Positions 1 to 6,117 are shown, counted from the stretch's first letter. The stretch: 6,238 bases of DNA from Gammaproteobacteria bacterium (GCA_030426705.1 JAUHXW010000185.1:1-6238), one strand, 5' to 3'. Translations and numbers: made by a program. Notes: generated by a model not told the origin, from the letters alone.

Positions 1-1
1 A

Positions 2-208
2 CACGCGCTGAGCGACTTCGTGCGGCATCGGCTGCCGTCGTTCGGCGAGTACCAAGACGCGATGTGGACCGGCGAGCCGTACCTGTACCACTCGCGCCTG
101 TCGGCGGCGCTGAACCTCAAGCTGTGGGATGAGGAGCAGGGCCGTCTGGTGCCGTTTCCGCCGGCCGATCAACGGGCTGGCCGGGCTGCGGATTCGGCCA
201 CCGGCTGA
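2..208 (+). CDS. Photolyase-related protein fragment (cryptochrome/FeS-BCP-like), truncated at both ends
   Basis: This frame is open from the window edge. It encodes a stretch typical of the deoxyribodipyrimidine photolyase-related family: HRLPSFGEYQDAMWTGEP followed by LYHSRLSAALNLKL, from the FAD-binding helical domain. Family members are flavoproteins for DNA repair or light sensing and normally run about 500 residues, with a long conserved C-terminal part after this motif. Here recognisable similarity ends near base 126. The remaining ~27 codons (DEEQGRLVPFPPAD onward to TGA 206-208) do not look like the family, so the true break may lie inside the open frame. GC content is about 68%, far above the rest of the window, and third positions are mostly G or C. 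The fragment therefore appears to come from another genome or replicon and cannot be a working gene as seen. The family call rests on motif recall, not a search. Confidence 0.6.
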   Translation, partial: HALSDFVRHRLPSFGEYQDAMWTGEPYLYHSRLSAALNLKLWDEEQGRLVPFPPADQRAGRAADSATG

Positions 209-252
209 GCGGTGCGTACAGGGGACCGATCGACTTGACACAGCACGACACC
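209..252. other. Probable chimeric junction between high-GC and native DNA
   Basis: GC content falls from about 68% (bases 1-240) to about 48% (241-300) and 45% (361-420) with no gene boundary that would explain it. To the left is a photolyase-related fragment lacking its C-terminus; to the right is a thiolase lacking its N-terminus. Aligned by eye to E. coli FadI, recognisable thiolase sequence starts near codon 250-255, and the codon where the nucleophilic Cys should stand (226-228) reads CCG (Pro). No insertion sequence, tRNA or repeat marks the join. An assembly or library chimera is the simplest reading; a genuine deletion or recombination joint cannot be excluded. Confidence 0.7.
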
Positions 253-1245
253 AATACCGCCAATGCGATACAATCAGGTTCAGCAAAAATTGCCATCGCA
301 GGTGGTGTTGAATCATCGTCGGACGCCCCGGTTCGCATCACCCACAAGCTCAAGAAAACCCTGTTACAAGCGCAAAAAGCCAAAGGTCTGAAAGGTTTTT
401 GGCAGGTGTTCAAGGACTTTAAGTTCAAATCTTTGGCACCCGAAGCGCCTGCCATCGCAGAATTTTCAACCGGTTTAACCATGGGCGCTGATGCCGATCA
501 GTTGGCTGCCAAGTTTGGTGTCTCTCGTGAACAGCAGGATGAATTTGCGTTGCGTTCACATAATCTGGCTGCGGAAGCCTGGGAAACAGGTAAATTCGCT
601 GACGAAGTTTGTCCATTAGCCATTCCACCGCAATTTGCTGTGGTTGAACAAGATGACACTTTTTATGCCGATTCTTCCATGGATAAATTGGCCAAATTAA
701 GACCTGCTTTCGTCAAACCACACGGTACCATTACTGCCGGTAATGCTTCGCCAATCACCGATGGTGCAGCAGTCAGCCTGTTGATGGATCTGGATGAAGC
801 CAAAGCCCGTAAGTTAAAACCACAAGTGGTGGTTGAAGGCTACGCCTTTTCCGGCCAAAACCCACATGGCGAACTGTTGTTAGGCCCTGCATACACCATG
901 CCTAAACTATTGAATGAAGCTGGTTTGAAAATTGAAGACATCGATGTTTTTGAAATTCACGAGGCTTTTGCTGGTCAGGTATTGGCGAATCTGGCCGCCT
1001 TACAAGATGAAGAATTTTGTAAGGAATCATTGGGTTTGAAAGGTGCTTTTGGTGAAATTCCCATGGATAAGATCAACACCCAAGGAGGATCCTTGTCTTT
1101 GGGTCATCCATTTGGCGCAACCGGTTCACGATTGTTAACCTCAGCAACCAGACGTTTGATTGAAAGCAAAGGTAAATATGCCTTAATCAGTGCCTGTGCT
1201 GCAGGTGGTTTGGGATCATCAATATTACTGAAAAGAATAGGATAA
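235..1245 (+). CDS. fadI: 3-ketoacyl-CoA thiolase (acetyl-CoA C-acyltransferase), FadI type, 5'-truncated
   Basis: This is the beta subunit of a fatty acid beta-oxidation complex, which cleaves 3-ketoacyl-CoA with CoA to give acetyl-CoA and a shortened acyl-CoA. Numbered from the TTG at 235, it shows IAIAGGVESSSD (about 22-33), EFSTGLTMG, the HEAFA loop with His242 (FadI-like, where many thiolases have NEAFA), the active-site GHPFGATG with His291, and the C-terminal SACAAGGLG with Cys321 that acts in proton transfer. The nucleophilic Cys near residue 90-100 of full-length thiolases is missing, together with about 100 N-terminal residues; the family is usually about 430 residues. The frame is open back to 133 across the GC break, so the TTG is not a believable natural start and the native promoter is lost. 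It lies 4 bases before fadJ, as in fadIJ operons. The family call is firm; the fragment as seen would be inactive. Confidence 0.9.
   Translation: MTQHDTNTANAIQSGSAKIAIAGGVESSSDAPVRITHKLKKTLLQAQKAKGLKGFWQVFKDFKFKSLAPEAPAIAEFSTGLTMGADADQLAAKFGVSREQQDEFALRSHNLAAEAWETGKFADEVCPLAIPPQFAVVEQDDTFYADSSMDKLAKLRPAFVKPHGTITAGNASPITDGAAVSLLMDLDEAKARKLKPQVVVEGYAFSGQNPHGELLLGPAYTMPKLLNEAGLKIEDIDVFEIHEAFAGQVLANLAALQDEEFCKESLGLKGAFGEIPMDKINTQGGSLSLGHPFGATGSRLLTSATRRLIESKGKYALISACAAGGLGSSILLKRIG
1239..1242 (+). promoter_or_regulatory. Shine-Dalgarno for fadJ
   Basis: AGGA lies 7 bases before the ATG at 1250, inside the last codons of the thiolase gene. It supports this ATG as the start and suggests translation of the two subunits is linked. 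Confidence 0.6.
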
Positions 1246-1249
1246 CATC

Positions 1250-3352
1250 ATGGCAGCTTTTAAATTAACCAAAGAAAATAACATCGCAACCATCTGGATG
1301 GATCAACCTGGTTCAGAGGTCAATACCCTGTCAGTATCTTTGTTGGATGATTTCACCTCATTAATAGACAAAATCGAAGCTGACGATGACATCAAAGCAG
1401 CCGTACTGATTTCCAAAAAAGACAACTGCTTTATTGCAGGTGCTGATATCAATGATTTCATCAACATCACCGATTCCAAAGAAATCGAAAACCTTTCGCG
1501 CAACGGCAACAAAATCCTGATGCGCGTACAAAACATGAAAAAACCCATCATTGCTGCCATCAATGGCGCTTGTTTGGGCGGTGGTCTTGAAGTGGCCATG
1601 GCATGTCATTACCGCATTGCGACTACCGACAAGAAAACCGTGTTTGGCCTGCCTGAAATGAAACTGGGCTTGCTACCAGGTGGCGGTGGTACGCAAAGAC
1701 TGGTCAAGCTGACCAATTTGCGCTACGCCCTGGATGCTTTGTTAACAGGTAAAAACATCTATCCTTTCAGTGCCAAAAAAGCCGGTTTGGTCGATTCATT
1801 GGTTCACAAGGAAGGCTTGTATCAAGCCGCCCTACAAGTGGCTGCCAAACCCATTAAGCGCAAGCCCAAGAAAACCAGTTTGGTTGACAAGGCTTTGAAC
1901 ACCAGCTTTGGCAGAAATTTTGTGTTGAAAAAAGCCCGTGAAACGGTGCTGCGCAAAACCCGAGGCAACTACCCTGCCCCATTGAAAATTCTTGACTGTG
2001 TAGAAACCGGTTTGGAACATGGTATGGCTGCTGGGCTTGAAGCAGAAGCCATGGCATTTGGTGAACTACACGCCACCACAGCTTCAAAAAGCCTGATTGG
2101 TTTGTTTATGGCTATGCAGGAGAATAAAAAGCTCAAAAACAACAACAAAACTGAAAATGTGGACAGCCTTTCGATGATTGGCGCCGGCTTTATGGGCGCA
2201 GGCATCACCGAAGTTTCCATAAAAAACGGTTACGATGTGGTACTCAAGGACATTTCGAATGAAGGTCTGGCCAGTGCTTTGAAAACCATTTGGTCCGATT
2301 TCAGCAAAATGGTTAAAAAGAAAGCCATGGGTGCGGTCGAACGAGATCGTTTGATGTCAAAAATAAAAACCACCACCAATGGTGATGACCTCAATCATTC
2401 TGATTTGGTGATTGAAGCCGTGTTTGAGGATATTGGGCTTAAACAAAAAATTCTGGCTGATGTTGAAAGTCGCTGCAAAAAATCTACGGTATTTGCTACC
2501 AACACCTCTTCTTTGCCATTGGCCAATATCGCAGAAAAAGCAGCTCATCCGCAAAATGTGGTTGGCATGCACTATTTTTCGCCGGTGCCCAAAATGCCTT
2601 TGCTTGAATTGATCGTGACTGACAAAACATCGAAACGTGCCAGGCAAATGGCCACCAATGTGGGCATTAAACAGGGTAAAACCGTAGTGGTCGTTAAAGA
2701 CGGTCCAGGCTTTTACACCACCCGTGTATTATCAGCACTGACCCATGAAGCCATCAAGGTTTTACACGATGGCGCTAAAATTGAAGACGTCGATGCCGCC
2801 ATGAAAGATTGGGGCTTCCCGGTGGGTCCTTTGGCCTTGATGGACGAAGTTGGCATTGATGTCGGCGCGCACATTGCCCGTGGCGCACTGGGTGAGATGT
2901 TTGCCAACCGTGGTGTCGAACAGGATGACACCGTGCAAAAACTGGCTGAAGCGAAATTGTATGGTAGAAAAGCTGGTAAAGGTTTCTACAAATACCCGAA
3001 AAAAGGCCGCAAAACTGTCAACACTGATATTTATAAATATTTCGGTGGTGAAGATCGCAAAGAAATGTCAAAAACTGAAATCCAAAACCGCATTGGCCTG
3101 ATTTTTGTCAATGAATGTGTGCACTGTTTGGAAGAAGGTATCTTGTTTGCTGCAAAAGACGGGGACTTGGCAGCGATTTTAGGTTTGGGCTTTCCACCGT
3201 TCACGGGAGGACCATTCAGCTACATCGATGCCACAGGCGCTGATAAAGTCGAAGAAACTTTGAAAGACTTGGCCGAAAAACATGGAAATAGATTTACCCC
3301 AGCACCGTTGCTGAGCAAGCATGCTAAAGACAATAAATTATTTGTAAAGTAG
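1250..3352 (+). CDS. fadJ: Fatty acid oxidation complex alpha subunit: enoyl-CoA hydratase / 3-hydroxyacyl-CoA dehydrogenase
   Basis: This 700-residue multifunctional enzyme (E. coli FadJ is 714) hydrates trans-2-enoyl-CoA and oxidises the L-3-hydroxyacyl-CoA with NAD+. Residues ~1-190 are a crotonase domain with the oxyanion-hole segment IAGADI (62-67), AAINGACLGGGLEVAMACH carrying catalytic Glu114, and GLPEMKLGLLPGGGGTQR carrying catalytic Glu136. A linker follows. Residues ~305-485 are the Rossmann domain with GAGFMGAG (311-318), NTSSL (418-422), and GMHYFSP with catalytic His441 paired with Glu453. Two helical C-terminal dehydrogenase domains follow, with GRKAGKGFY (572-580) and GFPPFTGGPF (647-656). 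All catalytic residues are present. The segment DGPGFYTTR (484-492) resembles the mitochondrial HADHA type rather than the AGFYVNR form I recall for E. coli FadJ. The gene is complete, ends in TAG, and pairs with the thiolase upstream as the soluble alpha2-beta2 complex. FadB is less likely, because in fadBA the alpha gene comes first. Confidence 0.95.
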   Translation: MAAFKLTKENNIATIWMDQPGSEVNTLSVSLLDDFTSLIDKIEADDDIKAAVLISKKDNCFIAGADINDFINITDSKEIENLSRNGNKILMRVQNMKKPIIAAINGACLGGGLEVAMACHYRIATTDKKTVFGLPEMKLGLLPGGGGTQRLVKLTNLRYALDALLTGKNIYPFSAKKAGLVDSLVHKEGLYQAALQVAAKPIKRKPKKTSLVDKALNTSFGRNFVLKKARETVLRKTRGNYPAPLKILDCVETGLEHGMAAGLEAEAMAFGELHATTASKSLIGLFMAMQENKKLKNNNKTENVDSLSMIGAGFMGAGITEVSIKNGYDVVLKDISNEGLASALKTIWSDFSKMVKKKAMGAVERDRLMSKIKTTTNGDDLNHSDLVIEAVFEDIGLKQKILADVESRCKKSTVFATNTSSLPLANIAEKAAHPQNVVGMHYFSPVPKMPLLELIVTDKTSKRARQMATNVGIKQGKTVVVVKDGPGFYTTRVLSALTHEAIKVLHDGAKIEDVDAAMKDWGFPVGPLALMDEVGIDVGAHIARGALGEMFANRGVEQDDTVQKLAEAKLYGRKAGKGFYKYPKKGRKTVNTDIYKYFGGEDRKEMSKTEIQNRIGLIFVNECVHCLEEGILFAAKDGDLAAILGLGFPPFTGGPFSYIDATGADKVEETLKDLAEKHGNRFTPAPLLSKHAKDNKLFVK

Positions 3353-3439
3353 TTGGGGATTCGTAGAATCGTAAATTTTGACTAATAACCCGAATATTTT
3401 ATCAGTAAATGGAATTTTCAGGAAAAATGACGAAGAAGG
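3353..3439. other. Gap after fadJ, no gene seen
   Basis: No recognisable coding sequence. The only structure is a short hairpin, GATTC-GTA-GAATC, at 3358-3370 just after the fadJ stop. It has no T-tract and is unlikely to end transcription on its own. Confidence 0.5.
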
Positions 3440-3496
3440 TTGTCCAAATATCATGAAAAGCATAGTCATCGCTACGTTTTGAATGATTTTGGACAA
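3440..3496. repeat. Imperfect 57-base hairpin with TTGTCCAAA arms
   Basis: TTGTCCAAA (3440-3448) is matched by its reverse complement TTTGGACAA (3488-3496). The pairing continues inward, ATCAT (3450-3454) against ATGAT (3483-3487), with a small bulge, and weakly further (AAAAGCATAG against CTACGTTTT), leaving a small loop near 3465-3472. Both strands can fold. It sits directly beside the larger palindrome at 3503-3657 in the gap between convergent genes, so it may be an RNA terminator or stabiliser structure, or a separate small inverted-repeat element. The function is inferred only. Confidence 0.55.
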
Positions 3497-3502
3497 GATT
3501 AT

Positions 3503-3524
3503 AAAACCACTTCCTTGTGGTTTT
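3503..3524. terminator. Possible two-way terminator hairpin for fadJ
   Basis: The 8-base stem AAAACCAC/GTGGTTTT has a TTCCTT loop and gives U-runs on either strand. On the plus strand it is about 150 bases after the fadJ stop. The stem is weak in GC and the U-run is interrupted by CCC, so termination is plausible but unproven. The neighbouring stem at 3550-3571 (AAAAATGCA-GTCC-TGCATTTTT) could do the same on both strands. Confidence 0.4.
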
Positions 3525-3657
3525 CCCTTTCAGGCTGCCTTCGGCATTCAAAAATGCAGTCCTGCATTTTTAGTCAAAGTCATTTTTTTGAAACTAAAAC
3601 ATCTGGAATGTTTTGGTCAGCTTTGCTGCCCGAAGGGGACAGCACAAGGAAGTGCTG
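3503..3657. repeat. Nested imperfect palindrome (~155 bases) made of small hairpins
   Basis: The region contains a row of hairpins: AAAACCAC/GTGGTTTT (3503-3524), TGCC/GGCA (3536-3546), AAAAATGCA/TGCATTTTT (3550-3571), AAAACAT/ATGTTTT (3596-3614), CAGC/GCTG (3618-3628), CCC/GGG (3629-3637) and CAGCAC/GTGCTG (3640-3657). They are arranged symmetrically about a point near 3583. CACTTCCTTGTG (3508-3519) is the exact reverse complement of 3643-3654, and the loops of the outer hairpins (TTCCTT and AAGGAA) and of the next pair (TTC and GAA) are complementary. The left half aligns roughly along its length with the reverse complement of the right half. This suggests a REP/BIME- or MITE-like non-coding element between two convergent genes. 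I know of no named family that it matches. Confidence 0.75.
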
Positions 3658-3695
3658 GAACAAACCATTTAGGCTTAGTTGTTATCTAATTGATT

Positions 3696-4712
3696 TTATT
3701 TTATTTTTTGCTGTACTGATGAAGTATTCGGGTTCATATTGTGGCTGTCCAAATAGTCAGCCACAACCACATTGTTCTTACCATTGGCTTTGGCCTTGTA
3801 GAGGGCCTTATCTGCCCTAACCAGCGTGTCATTAACTATCGACTCACCTGGCAGCCATTGAGCCAAACCGGCACTGATGGTTAATTTCAAAAACATTTCG
3901 TAATCAACTTGAAAGGTTTTTTCGGCCACTTTGTTGATAACCTTATGTGCCACTTGATTGGCTTCAAATAAACCAGTGACAGGCATCAAAATCACAAACT
4001 CCTCACCACCCCATCGATAGACACTGTCCGCTGTGCGGGTATAATTTTCCAGCAGACGACTTAATTGTTGCAGAACCTGATCTCCAACCGCATGTCCATA
4101 TTGGTCATTGATGGGTTTGAAATCGTCAATATCGAGTATCATCACAGAAAAATCACTGCCTGCTTCTGTACTGAATTTCAATTCACGACCACTGTTTAAA
4201 GCAAATGCCCTTCGATTATATAAACCTGTTAACTCATCAGTCAGTGACTCATGCAACATGGACTGTTGCTTACGCATGTGATATTTAGCCCATTCAACCA
4301 ATCCATACGCACTGGTTGAATAGCCAACAATTAACAACACTCCAGCAACATACCAGCTTAAGTTATTTGGAATATGGAACACAAAGGAACAGGTCACCAA
4401 CATCAATGCCACAAAACCCAACAGAAAACCCATTGGCATGGCACGCCGTTTTAATTTTTTGGCACCCAAATCATTAACGATAAAAAAGAAATAACACAAA
4501 GCAGCAAGAAAGCCGTAAATAGTCACCAACCACCAGTCGATTTGACTTTGGTATTCGAAGAAATAAATTAATACAGAATAAACACCAGCACATAAAACCA
4601 CAAACAATGCCAGGTAACTGACCATTGATATGTAAGTTTTTCCAGCTTGTCGAGTGACCCCGTGCTCTGTGTACATAAGGTTGTTGAAAATTAAACGGCG
4701 CGAATATAGCAC
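3696..4712 (-). CDS. Membrane-anchored diguanylate cyclase (GGDEF domain)
   Basis: Its predicted activity is making cyclic di-GMP from two GTP at the inner membrane. Numbered from GTG 4712 (338 residues), hydrophobic helices lie at about 28-51, 59-79, 95-113 and 118-139, with no periplasmic sensor domain of any size. A short linker leads into the GGDEF domain (about 155-320): DELTGLYNRRAF (159-170), the metal-binding LDIDDFKPIND around Asp194, the active-site GGEEF (235-239), ISAGLA (279-284) and ADKALYKAKANGKN (300-313). RTAD (226-229) stands five residues before GGEEF, the expected place of the RxxD inhibitory site, so product inhibition is likely. No EAL domain is present. The start is uncertain: neither GTG 4712 nor ATG 4676 (326 residues) has a clear Shine-Dalgarno, and ATG 4625 would still keep the helices. 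It converges on fadJ and stands alone. The enzyme class is firm; the signal and target are unknown. Confidence 0.92.
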   Translation of the reverse strand: MLYSRRLIFNNLMYTEHGVTRQAGKTYISMVSYLALFVVLCAGVYSVLIYFFEYQSQIDWWLVTIYGFLAALCYFFFIVNDLGAKKLKRRAMPMGFLLGFVALMLVTCSFVFHIPNNLSWYVAGVLLIVGYSTSAYGLVEWAKYHMRKQQSMLHESLTDELTGLYNRRAFALNSGRELKFSTEAGSDFSVMILDIDDFKPINDQYGHAVGDQVLQQLSRLLENYTRTADSVYRWGGEEFVILMPVTGLFEANQVAHKVINKVAEKTFQVDYEMFLKLTISAGLAQWLPGESIVNDTLVRADKALYKAKANGKNNVVVADYLDSHNMNPNTSSVQQKIK

Positions 4713-4763
4713 ATTTGCTTGGTGTTTACTGTGATGTATTACACATCCCTGCTGTTTTTCATT

Positions 4764-4769
4764 ATTATA
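4764..4769 (-). promoter_or_regulatory. Candidate -10 box for the diguanylate cyclase gene
   Basis: The minus strand reads a perfect TATAAT about 52 bases before GTG 4712 and 88 before ATG 4676. At 17-base spacing the -35 position reads TGTGTA, a poor match to TTGACA, so an activator or another sigma factor may be needed. Confidence 0.4.
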
Positions 4770-4779
4770 CAGTTAACTG
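4770..4779. promoter_or_regulatory. Palindrome CAGTTAACTG next to the -10 box, possible operator
   Basis: This perfect 10-base palindrome directly abuts the upstream side of the candidate TATAAT, inside the spacer that RNA polymerase would cover. A repressor bound here could block the cyclase promoter. No regulator is identified and a palindrome of this length can arise by chance. Confidence 0.25.
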
Positions 4780-4873
4780 CTCAAAATACACACACGACAT
4801 ACGTTTGCCCATCATTCGTAAAAATGAAGGCTTAAAAACAATAATTTTTCAACATTATTGACAATAACTAATT
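4780..4873. other. AT-rich gap, no gene seen
   Basis: No coding sequence is recognisable. The only structure is an AT-only stem, CAATAAT/ATTATTG, at 4839-4860 with an 8-base loop, just left of the inverted-repeat element. Confidence 0.4.
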
Positions 4874-5060
4874 CCGTCGTCCTCGGACTTGATCCGGGGA
4901 CCCATTTTAAAGATGTTTACAAAATGATGACTGCTTAAATGACTGAAAACATTGAAAAAAGAGTCGATAAATTCTTTTTGGTTGACATGCAAATTGATGT
5001 TTTCAGAACTATTTAAAGGCTGTTCACAATGGTTCCCCGAATCAAGTTCGAGGATGACGG
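4874..5060. repeat. MITE-like palindromic element with 30-base terminal inverted repeats
   Basis: The left end (4874-4903, beginning CCGTCGTCCTCGGACTTGAT) and the reverse complement of the right end (5031-5060) agree at about 26 of 30 positions. Inside them CTGAAAACAT (4943-4952) is exactly matched by ATGTTTTCAG (4997-5006), and the sequence between is partly complementary too, so the ~187 bases form one imperfect palindrome centred near 4967-4975. Each terminus also folds by itself: on the left GTCCTCGG pairs with CCGGGGAC around a 7-base loop, with one G-U pair. It has no coding capacity. The outer ends read CCGTC/GACGG; I see no convincing target-site duplication. GTCATCC-type palindromic repeats are common between genes in proteobacteria; the exact family is not identified. 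Confidence 0.75.
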
Positions 5061-5148
5061 TAAGGGAGATTTGTTTTACCGGACACTAATGCGTGTCAAG
5101 CACGAGGATGACGGTAGGACAGTAAGTTTGAACCGGACAGTAATGTGC
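5041..5148. repeat. Two tandem 54-base degenerate direct repeats
   Basis: 5041-5094 and 5095-5148 align without gaps at a 54-base period. The best kept blocks are TCAAG-nn-CGAGGATGACGGTA at the start and ACCGGACA-n-TAATG near the end, with a diverged middle. The first unit overlaps the right inverted repeat of the neighbouring element, so part of that end was duplicated outward or several elements inserted side by side. An open plus-strand frame through the units repeats an EDDG motif, but this follows from the DNA repeat and is not evidence of a gene. Confidence 0.7.
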
Positions 5149-5171
5149 CATTTCCCCAAACCACTGGCAAT

Positions 5172-5198
5172 AAAAAAGGCCGGATTGACCGGCCTTTT
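5172..5198 (-). terminator. Intrinsic terminator of the rplM-rpsI operon
   Basis: A perfect 10-base stem, AAAAGGCCGG/CCGGCCTTTT, with an ATTGA loop (plus-strand reading). On the minus strand the GC-rich stem is followed by six T, 24 bases after the rpsI stop. The plus-strand reading also ends in TTTT, so it could stop transcripts from the left as well. Confidence 0.9.
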
Positions 5199-5221
5199 GC
5201 ATGGTATTGTCTGAAACTGTA

Positions 5222-5614
5222 TTAACGTTTCGAGAACTGAACAGAACGACGGGCTTTGCGCAAACCGACTTTCTTTCTTTCCACTTTTCTCGCATCGCGA
5301 GTCAGGAATGAATGTTCTTTCAATTGTGGTCTCAAAGTATCATCAGATTCCAACAAAGCGCGAGACAAACCCAAACGAATAGCACCAGCTTGACCAGTGG
5401 TACCACCACCGATGACTGTTGCTTTGATATCGAATTGATCCATCAAACCCAATTTTTCCAAAGGCTGTCTGACCACCATTCTGGCAGTTTCACGACTGAA
5501 GTATTCGCCGATGTCTTTGTTGTTGATTACGATTTTACCTGAACCAGGTGTCAAGAATACGCGTGCAGACGATGATTTTCTTCTGCCAGTTCCATAATAT
5601 TGTTGAGTTGCCAT
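5222..5614 (-). CDS. rpsI: 30S ribosomal protein S9
   Basis: A structural protein of the small subunit head; its C-terminal tail reaches the P site and touches tRNA. The 130 residues equal the E. coli length. They include YYGTGRRKSSSARVF near the N-terminus, the S9 signature GGGTTGQAGAIRLGLSRAL (69-87), the basic segment RKVERKKVGLRKARR and the invariant tail QFSKR. ATG 5614 is supported by AGAGGT eight bases upstream. The gene follows rplM with a 4-base gap, the usual L13-S9 pairing, and ends before a strong terminator. Nothing in it is unusual. Confidence 0.98.
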   Translation of the reverse strand: MATQQYYGTGRRKSSSARVFLTPGSGKIVINNKDIGEYFSRETARMVVRQPLEKLGLMDQFDIKATVIGGGTTGQAGAIRLGLSRALLESDDTLRPQLKEHSFLTRDARKVERKKVGLRKARRSVQFSKR

Positions 5615-5618
5615 ATTC

Positions 5619-6047
5619 TTATACCTCTAAAGTTTTTGGTTCTTGTGCTGCATGTGGATGCTCAGGGCCCGCATACACTTTTAATTTTCGGTACATTTGA
5701 CGTCCCAAAGAATTCTTTGGCAACATACCTTTAACAGCTTTCTCAATAACACGCTCAGGGTGTTTGTCCAATAAGTCCTTCAAATTGATTGATTTCAGGT
5801 TGCCCACATAACCAGTATGATGATGATACATTTTGTCATTCAATTTATTGCCAGTTACCGCGATTTTTTCAGCGTTTACCACAACAATATAATCACCGGT
5901 ATCTACATGAGGTGTAAACTCTGGTTTGTGCTTACCACGAAGCCTTAAAGCAATTTCGGAGGCCATGCGACCCAAAGTTTTACCTTCGGCATCAATCAAA
6001 AACCATTCACGATTGATTTCTTCTGCTTTTGCACTAAATGTTTTCAT
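5619..6047 (-). CDS. rplM: 50S ribosomal protein L13
   Basis: An early-assembling protein of the large subunit that binds 23S rRNA. The 142 residues equal the E. coli length. It shows MKTFSAKAEEINREWFLIDA, GKTLGRMAS, LRGKHKPEFTPHVDTGDYIVVVNA, the HHHTG segment (75-79) and the L13 signature VKGMLPKNSLGRQMYRKLKVY (105-125). ATG 6047 is preceded only by an A-rich stretch (minus strand TAGAAAAAT) rather than a good Shine-Dalgarno, which fits genes whose initiation depends on their leader. It is first in the rplM-rpsI operon. In E. coli L13 represses its own operon through the mRNA leader; the same may apply here. Confidence 0.98.
   Translation of the reverse strand: MKTFSAKAEEINREWFLIDAEGKTLGRMASEIALRLRGKHKPEFTPHVDTGDYIVVVNAEKIAVTGNKLNDKMYHHHTGYVGNLKSINLKDLLDKHPERVIEKAVKGMLPKNSLGRQMYRKLKVYAGPEHPHAAQEPKTLEV
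5623..5628 (-). promoter_or_regulatory. Shine-Dalgarno for rpsI
   Basis: AGAGGT on the minus strand lies inside the last codons of rplM, 8 bases before the rpsI ATG, so the S9 ribosome site is contained in the L13 coding end and translation is probably coupled. Confidence 0.75.
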
Positions 6048-6117
6048 ATTTTTCTACGATTTTTTAACTATGGGCCTGCTTTGAGTGTGAGCCCTCAGAC
6101 CACGCCATTTACAAAGA
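6048..6117 (-). promoter_or_regulatory. rplM 5' leader, possible L13 autoregulatory region
   Basis: About 70 bases lie between the predicted start of transcription and the rplM ATG. The leader can form a GGGC/GCCC stem at 6072-6094 and a competing TGAG/CTCA pairing (6088-6097). The absence of a strong Shine-Dalgarno and the known leader control in E. coli make autoregulation by L13 plausible, but I cannot show the binding structure. Confidence 0.35.

Noticed and set aside
235..237. TTG as a natural start of a short thiolase
   Set aside because: No ribosome site, the frame is open far upstream, and the missing part includes the catalytic Cys; truncation explains it better.
117..482. 121-codon minus-strand frame across the GC junction
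   Set aside because: It runs antisense to the thiolase and spans the suspected chimeric join; the protein is Pro- and Ala-rich without a recognisable domain.
3503..3657. CRISPR-like array
   Set aside because: The repeats are inverted, differ in sequence and lack equal spacers.
3387..3734. AACCCGAATA (3387-3396) matched by TATTCGGGTT (3725-3734), possible outer inverted repeats of an element
   Set aside because: Ten bases over ~350 can match by chance, and the right copy lies inside the conserved reading frame of the cyclase tail, with no sign of insertion.
3440..3820. 126-codon plus-strand frame in the gap and cyclase 3' end
   Set aside because: It is built from the hairpin and palindrome sequence and then runs antisense through the GGDEF gene; no domain, and the protein reflects DNA repeats.
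5029..5214. 61-codon frame with repeated EDDG motif
   Set aside because: It follows the 54-base tandem repeat and inverted-repeat end and reads through the rpsI terminator; no ribosome site.
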